Assembly (NCBI RefSeq): GCF_016863635.1
Contig: NZ_BOPG01000033.1
Location: 414,492-478,491, forward strand
Direction of reading: 5' to 3'
DNA from: Virgisporangium aurantiacum
Lineage (GTDB): Bacteria > Actinomycetota > Actinomycetes > Mycobacteriales > Micromonosporaceae
Length of the DNA stretch: 64,000 nucleotides
Under the pieces are notes generated by a model. That model had not been told where the DNA came from, did no database searches, and saw only the letters and a list, made by a program, of their open reading frames with translations. The position numbers and the translations under genes are program-made. The first letter of the stretch is position 1, and every line of letters starts with the position of its first letter. Shown here piece after piece: positions 7,775 through 16,342 of this stretch.

Positions 7775-9594
7775 GAGACGGTGAGGCGTCGGTGGCGGTG
7801 CGCCGCCATTCGAACCGGCGCGTTCACGTCACCGAACCCGTCGTAACCGCCCCGGCGCTGCACCACCTCGAAGAACACCCGCCCGCCGTAGATCGGCGTG
7901 TACAACTGGAACAGCTCGCCGCCCGATGCGTCGCGGTCGTACAGGATCCCGTTTCGCCGCAACGCTTCCACGACGTCGTCGGGGAGCGCGAAGCGCGCCC
8001 GAAGGTCGGCGTAGTAGTTGTCCGGCACCGGAAGGACTTCGGCGCCGCGGTCCGCCAGGGCCGCCGCCGTCGCCACGATGTCGAGGGTCGTGAACGCGAC
8101 GTGCTGTGGTTCGGCCACCGCCGGCGCCCATTCGCCGCGGCGCAGCAGCGCGACCGTCGATCCGAGCCGCACCCGCCGGCCCGCGTCGGCGTACGCGCAC
8201 GACCGCATCAGCCCGAACGGCGCGGCGTACTCCTCGGTGGTGAGCCGGTTCAGGCCGAGCACGCCGCGGTAGAACAGGCCCGCCTCGTCGAAGTGGTCGA
8301 ACGGCTGGGTGAGGCCGATGTGGTCGACGGCGAGCAGCCCCACGCCGGCACCGGCGTCGTCCCCTGTGGACAGGAAGTCGGCCCGCCACGCGTCCCCACG
8401 CGACGTGAAGAAGACCGAGGTGCCGTCGGGTGCGGCGACCGCGGTGAGGTCGACCTCGCGCGGCCCGTGCTCGCGCGGCAGCGCCGGCGCCAGCAACGCG
8501 TCGGCGCGCTCCACCGACCGCTTCGGGTCGGCCGAGGTGACCGCGACCGCGCTCATCGCGGCGGTTCCGGTTTCTTGTGGACGGGTGACCGCGCTGTTCA
8601 GGACGATCCGGCAGTCGCCCTGCTCCCACAGTTGCACCGGCTTCGACCGGTGCTGCCCGACGAGCGCGAACCCGAGCCCGGACAGGGCCTTCCCCAGGCT
8701 GGAGCCGGCCGGCCCGTCGACCCCGAACTCGGTGAACGCGTAGCCGGCAAGCTCGGGCGCGGCGGGCAGGCGCTGCCCGCGTCCCAGCTGATCTTCCAAC
8801 GCGACCAGGGAGCGCATCGCGTCGACGGCCGTGCGGTCCGGATCGGCCTGGCGGAACACGTCGTTGAACACCTCGAGCGAGAGCGGCCCGGTGTAGCCGG
8901 CGTCGAGCACGAGGTTGACGAAACCGGGCAGGTCGAACGAGCCCTGGCCGGGGAACAGCCGGTGGTGGCGGCTCCACTGGAGGACGTCCATGCGCATCCG
9001 GGGCGCGTCGGCCAGTTGCAGGAAGAAGATCCGACCCGGCGTGATGTCGGCGATTCCCTCGACCGGCGCGTCGCCGAGCCGCGACAGGATGTGGAAGGAG
9101 TCGAGGCACAGACCGAGCGCCGGATGGTCGGCCTGCCGCACGATCCGCCACGAGTGCTCCCAGGTGGACACGTGCCGTCCCCAGGCCAGCGCCTCGTACG
9201 CGATCCGCATCCCGTGGTCGGACGCCCGCTCGGCCAGCAGGCGCAGCTGTTCCGCCGCGAGCTCGTCGTCGTCGACGGCCGCGTCGGAGACCGACGAGCA
9301 CACCAGCACGGTGTCGACACCGAGTTCGGCCATCACGTCGAACTTGTGCCCGGCGCGCGTGAGGTTGGCGTCGAGGAGCTCGGGCGGCACCGCCTCGAAG
9401 TCGCGGAACGGTTGGTAGAGGTCGATGCTCAGGCCGAGATCGGCGCAGCGGTCGCGGACCTCGGCCGGCGACCACGGCGCCACCACGAGGTCGTTCTCGA
9501 AGAGCTCGATGCCGTCGAAACCGGCCGACGCCGCGGCGGCGAGCTTGTCGTCGAGCGTGCCGGACAGGCAGACCGTGGCGATCGACCGTCTCAT
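7771..9594 (-). CDS. quiC: 3-Dehydroshikimate dehydratase (QuiC type: TIM barrel plus HPPD-like domain)
   Basis: Converts 3-dehydroshikimate to protocatechuate in quinate/shikimate catabolism. The 607-aa protein is two domains: residues 1 to about 280 form a sugar-phosphate isomerase/AP-endonuclease-like TIM barrel (CLSGTLDDKLAAAASAGFDGIELFENDL start; metal-site residues in LCLDSFH, LQLAD and LEVFND), and about 290-607 resemble 4-hydroxyphenylpyruvate dioxygenase/glyoxalase folds (VDHIGLTQPFDHFDEAGLFYRGVLGL; HVAFTTLDIV; FFEVVQRRGGYDGFG). This fusion is the known layout of Pseudomonas QuiC. Its ATG at 9594 overlaps the TetR stop as ATGA, so regulator and enzyme are one transcript. The gene pair diverges from a shikimate dehydrogenase and a carrier. 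Confidence 0.9.
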   Translation of the reverse strand: MRRSIATVCLSGTLDDKLAAAASAGFDGIELFENDLVVAPWSPAEVRDRCADLGLSIDLYQPFRDFEAVPPELLDANLTRAGHKFDVMAELGVDTVLVCSSVSDAAVDDDELAAEQLRLLAERASDHGMRIAYEALAWGRHVSTWEHSWRIVRQADHPALGLCLDSFHILSRLGDAPVEGIADITPGRIFFLQLADAPRMRMDVLQWSRHHRLFPGQGSFDLPGFVNLVLDAGYTGPLSLEVFNDVFRQADPDRTAVDAMRSLVALEDQLGRGQRLPAAPELAGYAFTEFGVDGPAGSSLGKALSGLGFALVGQHRSKPVQLWEQGDCRIVLNSAVTRPQETGTAAMSAVAVTSADPKRSVERADALLAPALPREHGPREVDLTAVAAPDGTSVFFTSRGDAWRADFLSTGDDAGAGVGLLAVDHIGLTQPFDHFDEAGLFYRGVLGLNRLTTEEYAAPFGLMRSCAYADAGRRVRLGSTVALLRRGEWAPAVAEPQHVAFTTLDIVATAAALADRGAEVLPVPDNYYADLRARFALPDDVVEALRRNGILYDRDASGGELFQLYTPIYGGRVFFEVVQRRGGYDGFGDVNAPVRMAAHRHRRLTVS

Positions 9595-10232
9595 GAGGAA
9601 CGCCGCAGGTAACCGATGACCATCTCGCCGAGCATCGAGCGGTAGTGCTCGCGGCTGGCCGGGTCGAGCAGGTCGCGGTCGAACAGCGCGCCGAACGTGT
9701 GCCGGTTGGCGACGCGGAAGAAGCAGAACGCGCTGATCATCATGTGGACGTCGAGCGCGTCGACGTCGGACCGGAACGTTCCGTCGTGCTGGCCGCGCTG
9801 GAGTGCGTTCGAGAGCAGGTCGACCGCGGAACTGTTCAGGTCGACCAGCCGGGCCACGTGCGACATGTGCTGCGCCTGCTGCGCGTTCTCGACGCCGACC
9901 AGCTTGATGAACGCCGGGTGCGCCTCGTGGTGGTCGAACGTGACCTCGGCGAGCCGGCGGATCGCGGCGACCGGGTCGAGCTGGTCGACGTCGACGGTGC
10001 GCTCGGCCGCGCGGATCTCGGCGTAGGCGCGCTCCAGCACCGCGAGGTACAGCTGCTCCTTGCCGCCGAAGTAGTAGTAGATCATCCGCTTGGTCGTGCG
10101 GGTGCGGGCCGCGATCTCGTCGACGCGGGCGCCGCTGTACCCGTTGGTGGCGAACTCGTCGGTGGCGACGTCGAGAATGTCGGCCCGGGTTCGCTCGGAG
10201 TCACGCATCCGATCGGGAGCTGAGACGGCCAT
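9591..10232 (-). CDS. TetR-family regulator of the quinate/shikimate cluster
   Basis: A 213-aa DNA-binding repressor. The N-terminal helix-turn-helix reads ILDVATDEFATNGYSGARVDEIAARTRTTKRMIYYYFGGKEQLY in two halves about residues 18-62, matching the TetR consensus closely; the C-terminal half is a ligand and dimerisation domain. The ATG at 10232 has GGAAGGA 7 nt upstream and is preferred over an in-frame ATG at 10259 that lacks a ribosome site. It overlaps quiC by 4 nt. A palindrome in the divergent promoter region (10314-10337) is its likely operator, with an aromatic or alicyclic acid as presumed inducer. Confidence 0.88.
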   Translation of the reverse strand: MAVSAPDRMRDSERTRADILDVATDEFATNGYSGARVDEIAARTRTTKRMIYYYFGGKEQLYLAVLERAYAEIRAAERTVDVDQLDPVAAIRRLAEVTFDHHEAHPAFIKLVGVENAQQAQHMSHVARLVDLNSSAVDLLSNALQRGQHDGTFRSDVDALDVHMMISAFCFFRVANRHTFGALFDRDLLDPASREHYRSMLGEMVIGYLRRSS

Positions 10233-10284
10233 CGACTCGTCCTTCCGCGTGCGCGCCATCGAACCAGTGTGCCGGTGCGAGGTC

Positions 10285-10337
10285 TTGACACGCCCGTGCA
10301 CCCCGGCGGATAACTAACGTACCAGTTCGTACATTAG
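10285..10337 (+). promoter_or_regulatory. Divergent promoter with TetR-type operator
   Basis: TTGACA at 10285-10290 and GATAAC at 10309-10314 (18-nt spacer) form a promoter for the shikimate dehydrogenase gene. Overlapping and following the -10 is an inverted repeat, 10314-10337: outer CTAA and TTAG, inner CGTAC repeated on each side of CAGTT. Position and symmetry fit the operator of the divergently encoded TetR. Confidence 0.6.
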
Positions 10338-10368
10338 CGCTCGTGCATGAGTGGGGGAGCGGGATTCC

Positions 10369-11232
10369 ATGCCGACTTGCCGGTGCGGCCTGATCGGAGC
10401 GGGCATCGCGATGTCACTGTCGCCCGCGTTGCATCAGGAGGAGGGGCGCCGGCACGGGCTCGACCTGACCTACACGCTGATGGACGCCGAGGCCGGCCTG
10501 GCGGCGCTGGTCGACCGGGCCGAGGCGGACGGGTTCGCCGGCGTCAACATCACCCACCCGTTCAAGCAGCAGGCGAACGCGCTCGTCGACGCGCTCTCGC
10601 CGCAGGCGCAGGCGATCGGCGCCGTCAACACGATCGTCTTCGAAAACGGCCGCCGCACCGGCCACAACACCGACGTCCACGGGTTCACCGAGGCGTTCCG
10701 CAAGGGCCTGCCCGGCGCCGCGACCGACCGGGTCGTGCTGCTCGGCGCCGGCGGTGCCGGTGCGGCCTGCGGGTACGCGCTGCTCGGGCTCGGCGTCGGC
10801 CACCTGACGATCGTCGATCCCGACCCGGACCGGCTCGGCACCCTCGGCGAGCTGCTCGCCGCCCGCTTCGACACCGATCGGATCGCCCTCACGGCGCCGG
10901 GCCGGATCGCGAAGGCGCTCGCCGCGGCCGACGGGCTGGTGAACGCCAGCCCGGTCGGCATGGCGGCGCATCCCGGCCTGCCGTTGCCGGTGCACCTGCT
11001 GCACCGCGGCCTGTGGGTGAAGGACGTCATCTACCTGCCGGTCGACACCGACCTGCTGATCGCCGCGCGGGCCCGCGGCCTGCGGGCGGTCGGCGGCGCC
11101 GCGATGTGCGTGTTCCAGGCCGCCGCCGCCTTCGAGCTGTTCACCGGACGCATCCCCGACCCGTCCCGGATGCTCCAGCACGCCGAGCTGCTGCTCCGGG
11201 ACCGCACGCCGACCCCCTTATGGAGCACGTGA
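10369..11232 (+). CDS. Shikimate/quinate dehydrogenase (AroE family)
   Basis: NAD(P)-dependent oxidoreductase of 287 aa interconverting shikimate (or quinate) and the 3-dehydro acid. Substrate-site features of the family are visible: SLSPALHQ near residue 14, the catalytic lysine in ITHPFKQQ (about 60-67), NTDVHGF, the Rossmann loop GAGGAGAA (about 127-134), and the terminal FELFTG segment. The dinucleotide-binding position after the second strand is an acidic VDPDPD, which favours NAD over NADP and hence catabolism; this is inference. The ATG at 10369 follows GGGGGAG. Its stop overlaps the next start (TGATG). Neighbouring QuiC makes a degradative role far more likely than aromatic biosynthesis. 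Confidence 0.88.
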   Translation: MPTCRCGLIGAGIAMSLSPALHQEEGRRHGLDLTYTLMDAEAGLAALVDRAEADGFAGVNITHPFKQQANALVDALSPQAQAIGAVNTIVFENGRRTGHNTDVHGFTEAFRKGLPGAATDRVVLLGAGGAGAACGYALLGLGVGHLTIVDPDPDRLGTLGELLAARFDTDRIALTAPGRIAKALAAADGLVNASPVGMAAHPGLPLPVHLLHRGLWVKDVIYLPVDTDLLIAARARGLRAVGGAAMCVFQAAAAFELFTGRIPDPSRMLQHAELLLRDRTPTPLWST

Positions 11233-12626
11233 TGAGCCAACAGACCGCCGCCAAGTCCCTGGACCTGCCGGAGCCGATGCCGCTGCGCCGAATGGTCGGC
11301 CCCGGCGTGGTCGCCGTCGGGATCGGCATGGCGGCCGGCGAGATCATCCTGTGGCCGTACCTGACCGCGATCGGCGGGCTCGGCCTGCTCTGGCTGGCGT
11401 TCGCCACGCTGGCCGTCCAGTTCGTGATCAACATGGAGATCGAGCGCTACACCCTGGCCACCGGGCAGACCGCGGTCGCCGGGTTCTCCCGGTGGTGGAA
11501 GGGCTGGGGCGTCGTCATCTGCCTCGCCGGCGTGTTCCAGTACGCGTGGCCGGGCTGGGCCACCAGCGGTTCGACCGTCCTCACCTACCTCGTCGGGGGC
11601 GGCGATCCGGTGTGGATCACCGTCGGGGTGCTGGCCGCCGTCGGTCTCCTGCTCACGTTCTCCCGGGTCATCTACCGGACGGTCGAGCTGGTCGAGGCCG
11701 TGAAGGTCGGGCTGACGCTGTTCTTCCTGGCCGTGGTCGTGGTCTTCGTCATCTCGCTGTCCACCTGGGGCGAAGCCGCGTCCGAGACGGTGACCGGCTT
11801 CGCCCGGATCCCGGCCGGCATCACGTTCACGCTCCTGCTCAGCGCGATCGGTGCCGCGGGCGCCGGTGGCGTCCACAACCTGGTGCTGAGCAACTGGATC
11901 CGCGACAAGCGCTACGGCATGGGCGCGCACGTGCCGCGGCTCACCTCGCCGATCACCGGCCAGGAAGAGGCCGCCGGCGGCGACGACCGCTACACGTTCC
12001 CGACCGACGAGGCGAACCTCGGCCGCTGGCGGGTGTGGTGGAAGCGGGCCAACGTCGAGCACGCCGCCACGTTCGCGCTGGTCTGCTTCGTGACGATCAC
12101 CGTCATGTGTCTGCTCGCCTACGAGACGCTGTTCGGCCGCGAGGAGCTGAAGAACGACCCGTCGTTCCTGCGCATCGAGGCCGACGTGCTCGCCGGCCGG
12201 GTCGGCGAGTGGCTCAAGCTGCTGTTCCTCTCGATCGCCGTCGTCTCGCTGTGGGCGGCCGCGATGGGCCTGCTCGACGTGATCGGACGGCTCGCGTCGG
12301 ACTTCCTGCGCCGCAACTACCTCGCCGGCTCGGCCCGGTGGACCGAGCCCCGCCTGTACCTCGCCGTGATCTGGACCGAGATCGGGCTCGGTTCGGCGAT
12401 CCTGCTGGCCGGCTTCACCCAGCCGCTGGGCCTGCTGATCGTGTCGACGTGCGCCGCGTCGGTGGTGACGCTGCTGTACTCGATCCTCCTGGTGCGGCTG
12501 AACACCGCCGACCTGCCGGCCGCCATCCGGCTGGGTGGATGGCGGCTCGGCGGCATGCTGGTCGCGATCGGCTTCTACGGCTTCTTCGCGGTGGCGATGG
12601 TGGTGACCCAGCTCCAGCGCCTATGA
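11232..12626 (+). CDS. Nramp-like membrane transporter lacking the canonical metal site
   Basis: About 11 membrane segments in 464 aa with overall Nramp/SLC11 resemblance (GPGVVAVG opening helix, EVVKVGL-like EAVKVGL segment). The metal-binding DPGN of helix 1 is replaced by AAGE (GMAAGEIILWPY), and the helix-6 MPHN motif reads GVHN. Canonical Nramp members use those Asp, Asn and Met residues to bind Mn/Fe, so this copy probably carries something else or uses another site. The start overlaps the dehydrogenase stop (TGATG) and has GGAG upstream. Being co-transcribed with shikimate catabolism, it may import quinate, shikimate or a related acid; that is inference. It overlaps the convergent copA by 6 nt. 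Confidence 0.75.
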   Translation: MSQQTAAKSLDLPEPMPLRRMVGPGVVAVGIGMAAGEIILWPYLTAIGGLGLLWLAFATLAVQFVINMEIERYTLATGQTAVAGFSRWWKGWGVVICLAGVFQYAWPGWATSGSTVLTYLVGGGDPVWITVGVLAAVGLLLTFSRVIYRTVELVEAVKVGLTLFFLAVVVVFVISLSTWGEAASETVTGFARIPAGITFTLLLSAIGAAGAGGVHNLVLSNWIRDKRYGMGAHVPRLTSPITGQEEAAGGDDRYTFPTDEANLGRWRVWWKRANVEHAATFALVCFVTITVMCLLAYETLFGREELKNDPSFLRIEADVLAGRVGEWLKLLFLSIAVVSLWAAAMGLLDVIGRLASDFLRRNYLAGSARWTEPRLYLAVIWTEIGLGSAILLAGFTQPLGLLIVSTCAASVVTLLYSILLVRLNTADLPAAIRLGGWRLGGMLVAIGFYGFFAVAMVVTQLQRL

Positions 12627-14855
12627 GAAGCGGCGCAGGCGCAGGCTGTTGGACACCACGAACACCGAGGACAGCGCCATCGCCGCGCCGGCGATCATCG
12701 GGTTCAGGAGGCCGGCCGCCGCCAGGGGGAGGGCCGCCACGTTGTAGGCGAAGGCCCAGAACAGGTTGCCCTTGATCACGCGCAGCGTGCGGCGGGACAG
12801 GCGGATCGCGTCGGCGGCCGCGGTGAGGTCGCCGCGGACCAGGGTCAGGTCGCTGGCCTCGATGGCCGCGTCGGTACCGGTGCCCATGGCCAGGCCCAGG
12901 TCGGCCTGTGCCAGCGCGGCGGCGTCGTTCACGCCGTCGCCGACCATCGCGACCACCCTGCCCTCGCCCTGCAGGCGCTTGACCACGTCGACCTTGTCGG
13001 CCGGCAGCACCTCGGCGATCACCTCGTCGGTGCCCGCTCCGACGCCGACCCCGATGCCCACCTCGGCGGCCACCGCCGCGGCGACCGTCCGGTTGTCGCC
13101 GGTGAGCAGCACCGGCGTCAGCCCGAGGCGGCGGAGTTCCGCCACGGCCGCGCGGCTGTCGGGCTTCACCGCGTCGGCGACGGCGAACATCGCTCGCGCC
13201 CGGCCGTCCCAGCCGGCCAGGACGGCGGTCTGGCCGGCGGCCGACGCGTCGTCGAACGCCCGGCGCAGGTCCGGCGGCACGGTGAGCCCGTGGTCGTCGA
13301 GGAGACGCGGGCGGCCGGCCACGATCGTGCGGCCCTCCACCACGCCGGTCACGCCGAGGCCCTCGACGTTGCGGAAGTCGGTCACCGGCGGGAAGGCGCC
13401 CACCGCGATCGCCTTGGCGACCGGATGCTCCGAGGCCGACTCGACGGCACCCACCAGGCGACGGGCCAGCGGCTCGTCGGAAGCCACGACGGAGATCAGC
13501 GTCATCCGGCCCGTGGTCACCGTGCCGGTCTTGTCCAGCACCACCGTGTCGACCCGCCGGGTCGACTCCAGGACCTCCGGACCCTTGATCAGCAGGCCCA
13601 ACTGGGCGCCCCGGCCGGTGCCCACGAGCAGCGCGGTCGGCGTCGCCAGGCCCAGCGCGCACGGGCAGGCGATGATCAGCACCGCCACCGTGGCGGTGAA
13701 CGCGGCCGTCAAGCCGTTTCCGTCGCCTCCCTCGGCGACAGACCAGCTGCTGCCCGTGCCGATCCAGTAGCCGAGGGTGGCCACCGCCAGCGCGATCACG
13801 ATCGGGACGAACACGCCCGCCACCCGGTCGGCCAGCCGCTGCACGTCGGCCTTGCCGGCCTGCGCCTGCTCGACCAGCCGCGCCATCTGCGCCAACTGGG
13901 TGTCGGCACCGACCCGGGTGGCCCGCACGACCAGCCGCCCGCCGGCGTTCACGGTCGCGCCCACCACGGCGTCACCGACCGACACCTCGACCGGCACCGA
14001 CTCGCCCGTCACCAGGCTGGTGTCCACGGCCGACGAGCCCTCGTCGACGACCCCGTCGGTGGCGATCTTCTCGCCGGGCCGCACCACGAACCGGTCACCG
14101 ACAAGCAGCTGGTCGACGGGAATGCGCTGCTCACGTGCGTCCCGAAGGACCGAGACCTCCTTGGCGCCGAGCGCGAGCAGCGCGCGCAACGCCGACCCCG
14201 CCCGGCGCTTGGCCCTCGCCTCGAAATAGCGGCCGGCCAGGATGAACATCGTGACGCCCGCGGCCACCTCGAGGTAGATCGCGTCGGTGCCGGCGCCGCG
14301 CTCGATCGTCAGCCGGAACGGGTGGGTCATGCCGGGCATGCCGGCGTCGCCGAGGAACAGCGCCCACAGCGACCACCCGAACGCGGCCAGCGTCCCCATC
14401 GACACCAGCGTGTCCATGGTGGCCGCGCCGTGCCGCAGGTTCACCGCGGCCGCCCGGTGGAACGGCCAGCCGCCGTAGACGATCACCGGAGCGGCCAGCG
14501 TCAGCGACGCCCACTGCCAGTAGTCGAACTGCCAGGCCGGCACCATGGCCAGCACGATCACGGGCACGGTCAGCGCCACGGTCACCCAGAGCCGGGTGCC
14601 ATGTCCGTCCGTTGGTTGCGGCTTTTTTTCGGACCGCGTGCGCGCGGCCGTGTAGCCCGTCTTCTCCACGGTGGCGATGAGATCGTCGACGCTGACCTGT
14701 GAATCGTTGACGGCGACCGTCGCCTTCTCGGTGGCGTAGTTGACGCTCGCGGTGACGCCGTCGAGCTTGTTGAGCTTCTTCTCGATGCGCGACGCGCAGG
14801 AGGCGCAGGTCATCCCGCCGATGGCCAGCTCGATGCTGGTGGTCGCGCGCATCAT
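12621..14855 (-). CDS. copA: Copper-exporting P1B-type ATPase
   Basis: Pumps Cu(I) out across the membrane using ATP. The 744-aa protein has one N-terminal heavy-metal-associated domain with GMTCASC (about residues 12-18), eight predicted membrane helices, the actuator loop TGES, the transport motif CPC in IIACPCALGLATP, the phosphorylation site DKTGT, the SEHPVAKA nucleotide loop and the GDGVNDAAALAQADLG hinge. The ATG at 14855 overlaps the upstream stop as ATGATG, so it is translationally coupled to the preceding secreted-protein gene. It is the last gene of a copZ - partner - copA operon whose promoter region carries CsoR-like palindromes. Confidence 0.94.
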   Translation of the reverse strand: MMRATTSIELAIGGMTCASCASRIEKKLNKLDGVTASVNYATEKATVAVNDSQVSVDDLIATVEKTGYTAARTRSEKKPQPTDGHGTRLWVTVALTVPVIVLAMVPAWQFDYWQWASLTLAAPVIVYGGWPFHRAAAVNLRHGAATMDTLVSMGTLAAFGWSLWALFLGDAGMPGMTHPFRLTIERGAGTDAIYLEVAAGVTMFILAGRYFEARAKRRAGSALRALLALGAKEVSVLRDAREQRIPVDQLLVGDRFVVRPGEKIATDGVVDEGSSAVDTSLVTGESVPVEVSVGDAVVGATVNAGGRLVVRATRVGADTQLAQMARLVEQAQAGKADVQRLADRVAGVFVPIVIALAVATLGYWIGTGSSWSVAEGGDGNGLTAAFTATVAVLIIACPCALGLATPTALLVGTGRGAQLGLLIKGPEVLESTRRVDTVVLDKTGTVTTGRMTLISVVASDEPLARRLVGAVESASEHPVAKAIAVGAFPPVTDFRNVEGLGVTGVVEGRTIVAGRPRLLDDHGLTVPPDLRRAFDDASAAGQTAVLAGWDGRARAMFAVADAVKPDSRAAVAELRRLGLTPVLLTGDNRTVAAAVAAEVGIGVGVGAGTDEVIAEVLPADKVDVVKRLQGEGRVVAMVGDGVNDAAALAQADLGLAMGTGTDAAIEASDLTLVRGDLTAAADAIRLSRRTLRVIKGNLFWAFAYNVAALPLAAAGLLNPMIAGAAMALSSVFVVSNSLRLRRFS

Positions 14856-15718
14856 GACGTCACCGCCGTGAACTCCGCCGTACGGACCTTTCCGGCGTGC
14901 TGGAAGTCGAGATACAGCCGGTACGCGCCGGCGCTGGGCACCTCGGCGTAGAACGTGACGTCGGGGCCGGCGGTCGTCGCTTCCTCGGGGTGGACGTGGA
15001 GGTAGGCCAGGTCGCCGTCCCGCAACGCCACCAGGTGGCCGTAGGCGCCCAGGTAGGGCTGGAGATCGGTCACCGGTCGGCCGTCCTTCGTCACGGTGAG
15101 CGTGAGCTTGCTCGACGTGCCGGGTTGCAGCGTGCCGGCCAGCTCGACGCGGTAGCCGTCGACGTCGAACGCGCGGCCGGGCGCGGGCAGCGGCCGGACC
15201 CGGTAGTCGCCGGCCGCCGGAACGTCGACGCCCAGCGTCAGACCTTTGTCGCGGCCGGCGGGCTGGAAGTCGGCGAACACCCGGTACTGGCCGGGGTCGG
15301 CGACCGTCAGCGGGATCGACCACAGGCCGTCCGCCGTCCGGCTCGGGTGGACGTGCTGGAAGCCGGACAGGTCGCGCCGCACGACGATCAGGTGCAGGTC
15401 CTTCTCGTGGGTCGGGGTGTAGCCGGTGACGGGTGCGCCGTCGGGGCCGAGGATCCGGAAGCGGAACTCGGCGGTGGTGCCGGCGGGGAGGGCGGTGGTC
15501 TCCGGGACGAGGCGGTACCCGGCCTCGCTCACCTGCAGACCGCCGGGGAACTCCTCGATACCCTCGTGACCCTCGGTTTCCGCGTGACCGCCGGCTTCGG
15601 CGTGGCCGGCCGGCGGCGGTTCCTCGCTGGGGCCGACCAGGCGGCCGGCGCCCAGCGCGCCGGTGAACGCCACCACCAGGCCGACGCCGTACAGGCCGAG
15701 CTTCGTCGCGGTTCTCAC
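14852..15718 (-). CDS. Membrane-anchored or exported protein of the copper operon, unknown function
   Basis: 288 aa. An N-terminal hydrophobic helix (LGLYGVGLVVAFTGALGAG, about residues 6-24) is followed by a short His/Glu-rich stretch (GHAEAGGHAETEGHEG) that could hold metal, then beta-rich repeats, each with a GxYRxxxDFQxAG-like ending (DPGQYRVFADFQPAGR and SAGAYRLYLDFQHAGK) and LHLIVVRRDLSGFQHVHP. The two halves look like a duplicated immunoglobulin-like unit facing the outside. The gene overlaps copZ and copA by 4 nt on either side (GTGA, ATGATG), so it belongs to copper export. I know similar proteins only from actinobacterial copper operons; the biochemical role is not known to me. Confidence 0.7.
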   Translation of the reverse strand: MRTATKLGLYGVGLVVAFTGALGAGRLVGPSEEPPPAGHAEAGGHAETEGHEGIEEFPGGLQVSEAGYRLVPETTALPAGTTAEFRFRILGPDGAPVTGYTPTHEKDLHLIVVRRDLSGFQHVHPSRTADGLWSIPLTVADPGQYRVFADFQPAGRDKGLTLGVDVPAAGDYRVRPLPAPGRAFDVDGYRVELAGTLQPGTSSKLTLTVTKDGRPVTDLQPYLGAYGHLVALRDGDLAYLHVHPEEATTAGPDVTFYAEVPSAGAYRLYLDFQHAGKVRTAEFTAVTS

Positions 15719-15924
15719 GGGACCACCTCGTAGTCGCCGGCCTCGTCGACGGCGTCGCGGACGGCCTGCGGGTCGAGCGGCTGGTCGCTGGTGACGGTCG
15801 CGGTGCCGGAGCCGAGGTCGACCTTCACCTCGCGGACGCCCGCGAGCTGACCGATCTCCGAACTCACCGCGCCGACGCAGTGGCCGCACGTCATGCCCTT
15901 GATCGTGTAGGTCGTGGTGGTCAT
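15715..15924 (-). CDS. copZ: CopZ-like copper chaperone
   Basis: A 69-aa single heavy-metal-associated domain that carries Cu(I) to the ATPase. The metal site is GMTCGHC (about residues 10-16), with the usual beta-alpha-beta fold spacing (VKVDLGSGTATVTSD in the middle, ending AGDYEVVP). The ATG at 15924 has AAGGAG 8 nt upstream. It is the first gene of the operon and overlaps the following gene by 4 nt. It diverges from csoR across a region with three G/C-tract palindromes. Confidence 0.92.
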   Translation of the reverse strand: MTTTTYTIKGMTCGHCVGAVSSEIGQLAGVREVKVDLGSGTATVTSDQPLDPQAVRDAVDEAGDYEVVP

Positions 15925-15950
15925 GTCCGCGGCTCCTTCTACGATGAGAT

Positions 15951-16038
15951 TACCCCCGTGGGGTACCGGTCGACGCCCACCGTAACATACCCCCTGGGGG
16001 TACTCCAGCATTGTGGCGTTGAATACCCCCGGGGGGTT
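15951..16038. promoter_or_regulatory. Three CsoR-type operators between copZ and csoR
   Basis: Three related palindromes fill the divergent region: TACCCCCGTGGGGTA (15951-15965), TACCCCCTGGGGGTA (15988-16002, perfect around one T) and TACCCCCGGGGGGTT (16024-16038). They match the TACCCCnnGGGGTA form known for CsoR operators. The third site lies just in front of csoR itself, pointing to autoregulation. Confidence 0.85.
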
Positions 16039-16051
16039 GTAGGATGGGGGC

Positions 16052-16342
16052 ATGACCGCACCGACCCGTGGCTACACATCCACCAAAGACCAGCTGCAGG
16101 CCCGGCTGCGGCGCATCGAGGGCCAGGTGCGCGGCATCGAGCGCATGGTCGACGAGGACCGGTACTGCATCGACGTCCTCACCCAGATCTCGGCGATCCA
16201 GGCCGCGCTCGACAAGGTGGCGCTCGGCCTGCTCGACGGGCACGCCCGGCACTGCATGCACGAGGGTGCCGCGGAGGGCCGGGCCGACGAGATGGCCAGC
16301 GAGATGATGGCCGCCGTCGGTCGCCTCATGAAGCGGGGCTGA
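16052..16342 (+). CDS. csoR: Copper-sensing repressor CsoR
   Basis: A 96-aa four-helix-bundle repressor that lets go of DNA when it binds Cu(I). The Cu ligands of the family, Cys-His-Cys, are at C39 (RYCIDVLTQ), H64 and C68 (GHARHCMHEG), and the basic DNA-contact helix is LQARLRRIEGQVRGIERM. The start ATG at 16052 is preceded by GGATGGGGG. It is transcribed away from copZ, with operators in between, and its 3' end overlaps the convergent flippase-like gene by 17 nt. Confidence 0.95.
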   Translation: MTAPTRGYTSTKDQLQARLRRIEGQVRGIERMVDEDRYCIDVLTQISAIQAALDKVALGLLDGHARHCMHEGAAEGRADEMASEMMAAVGRLMKRG

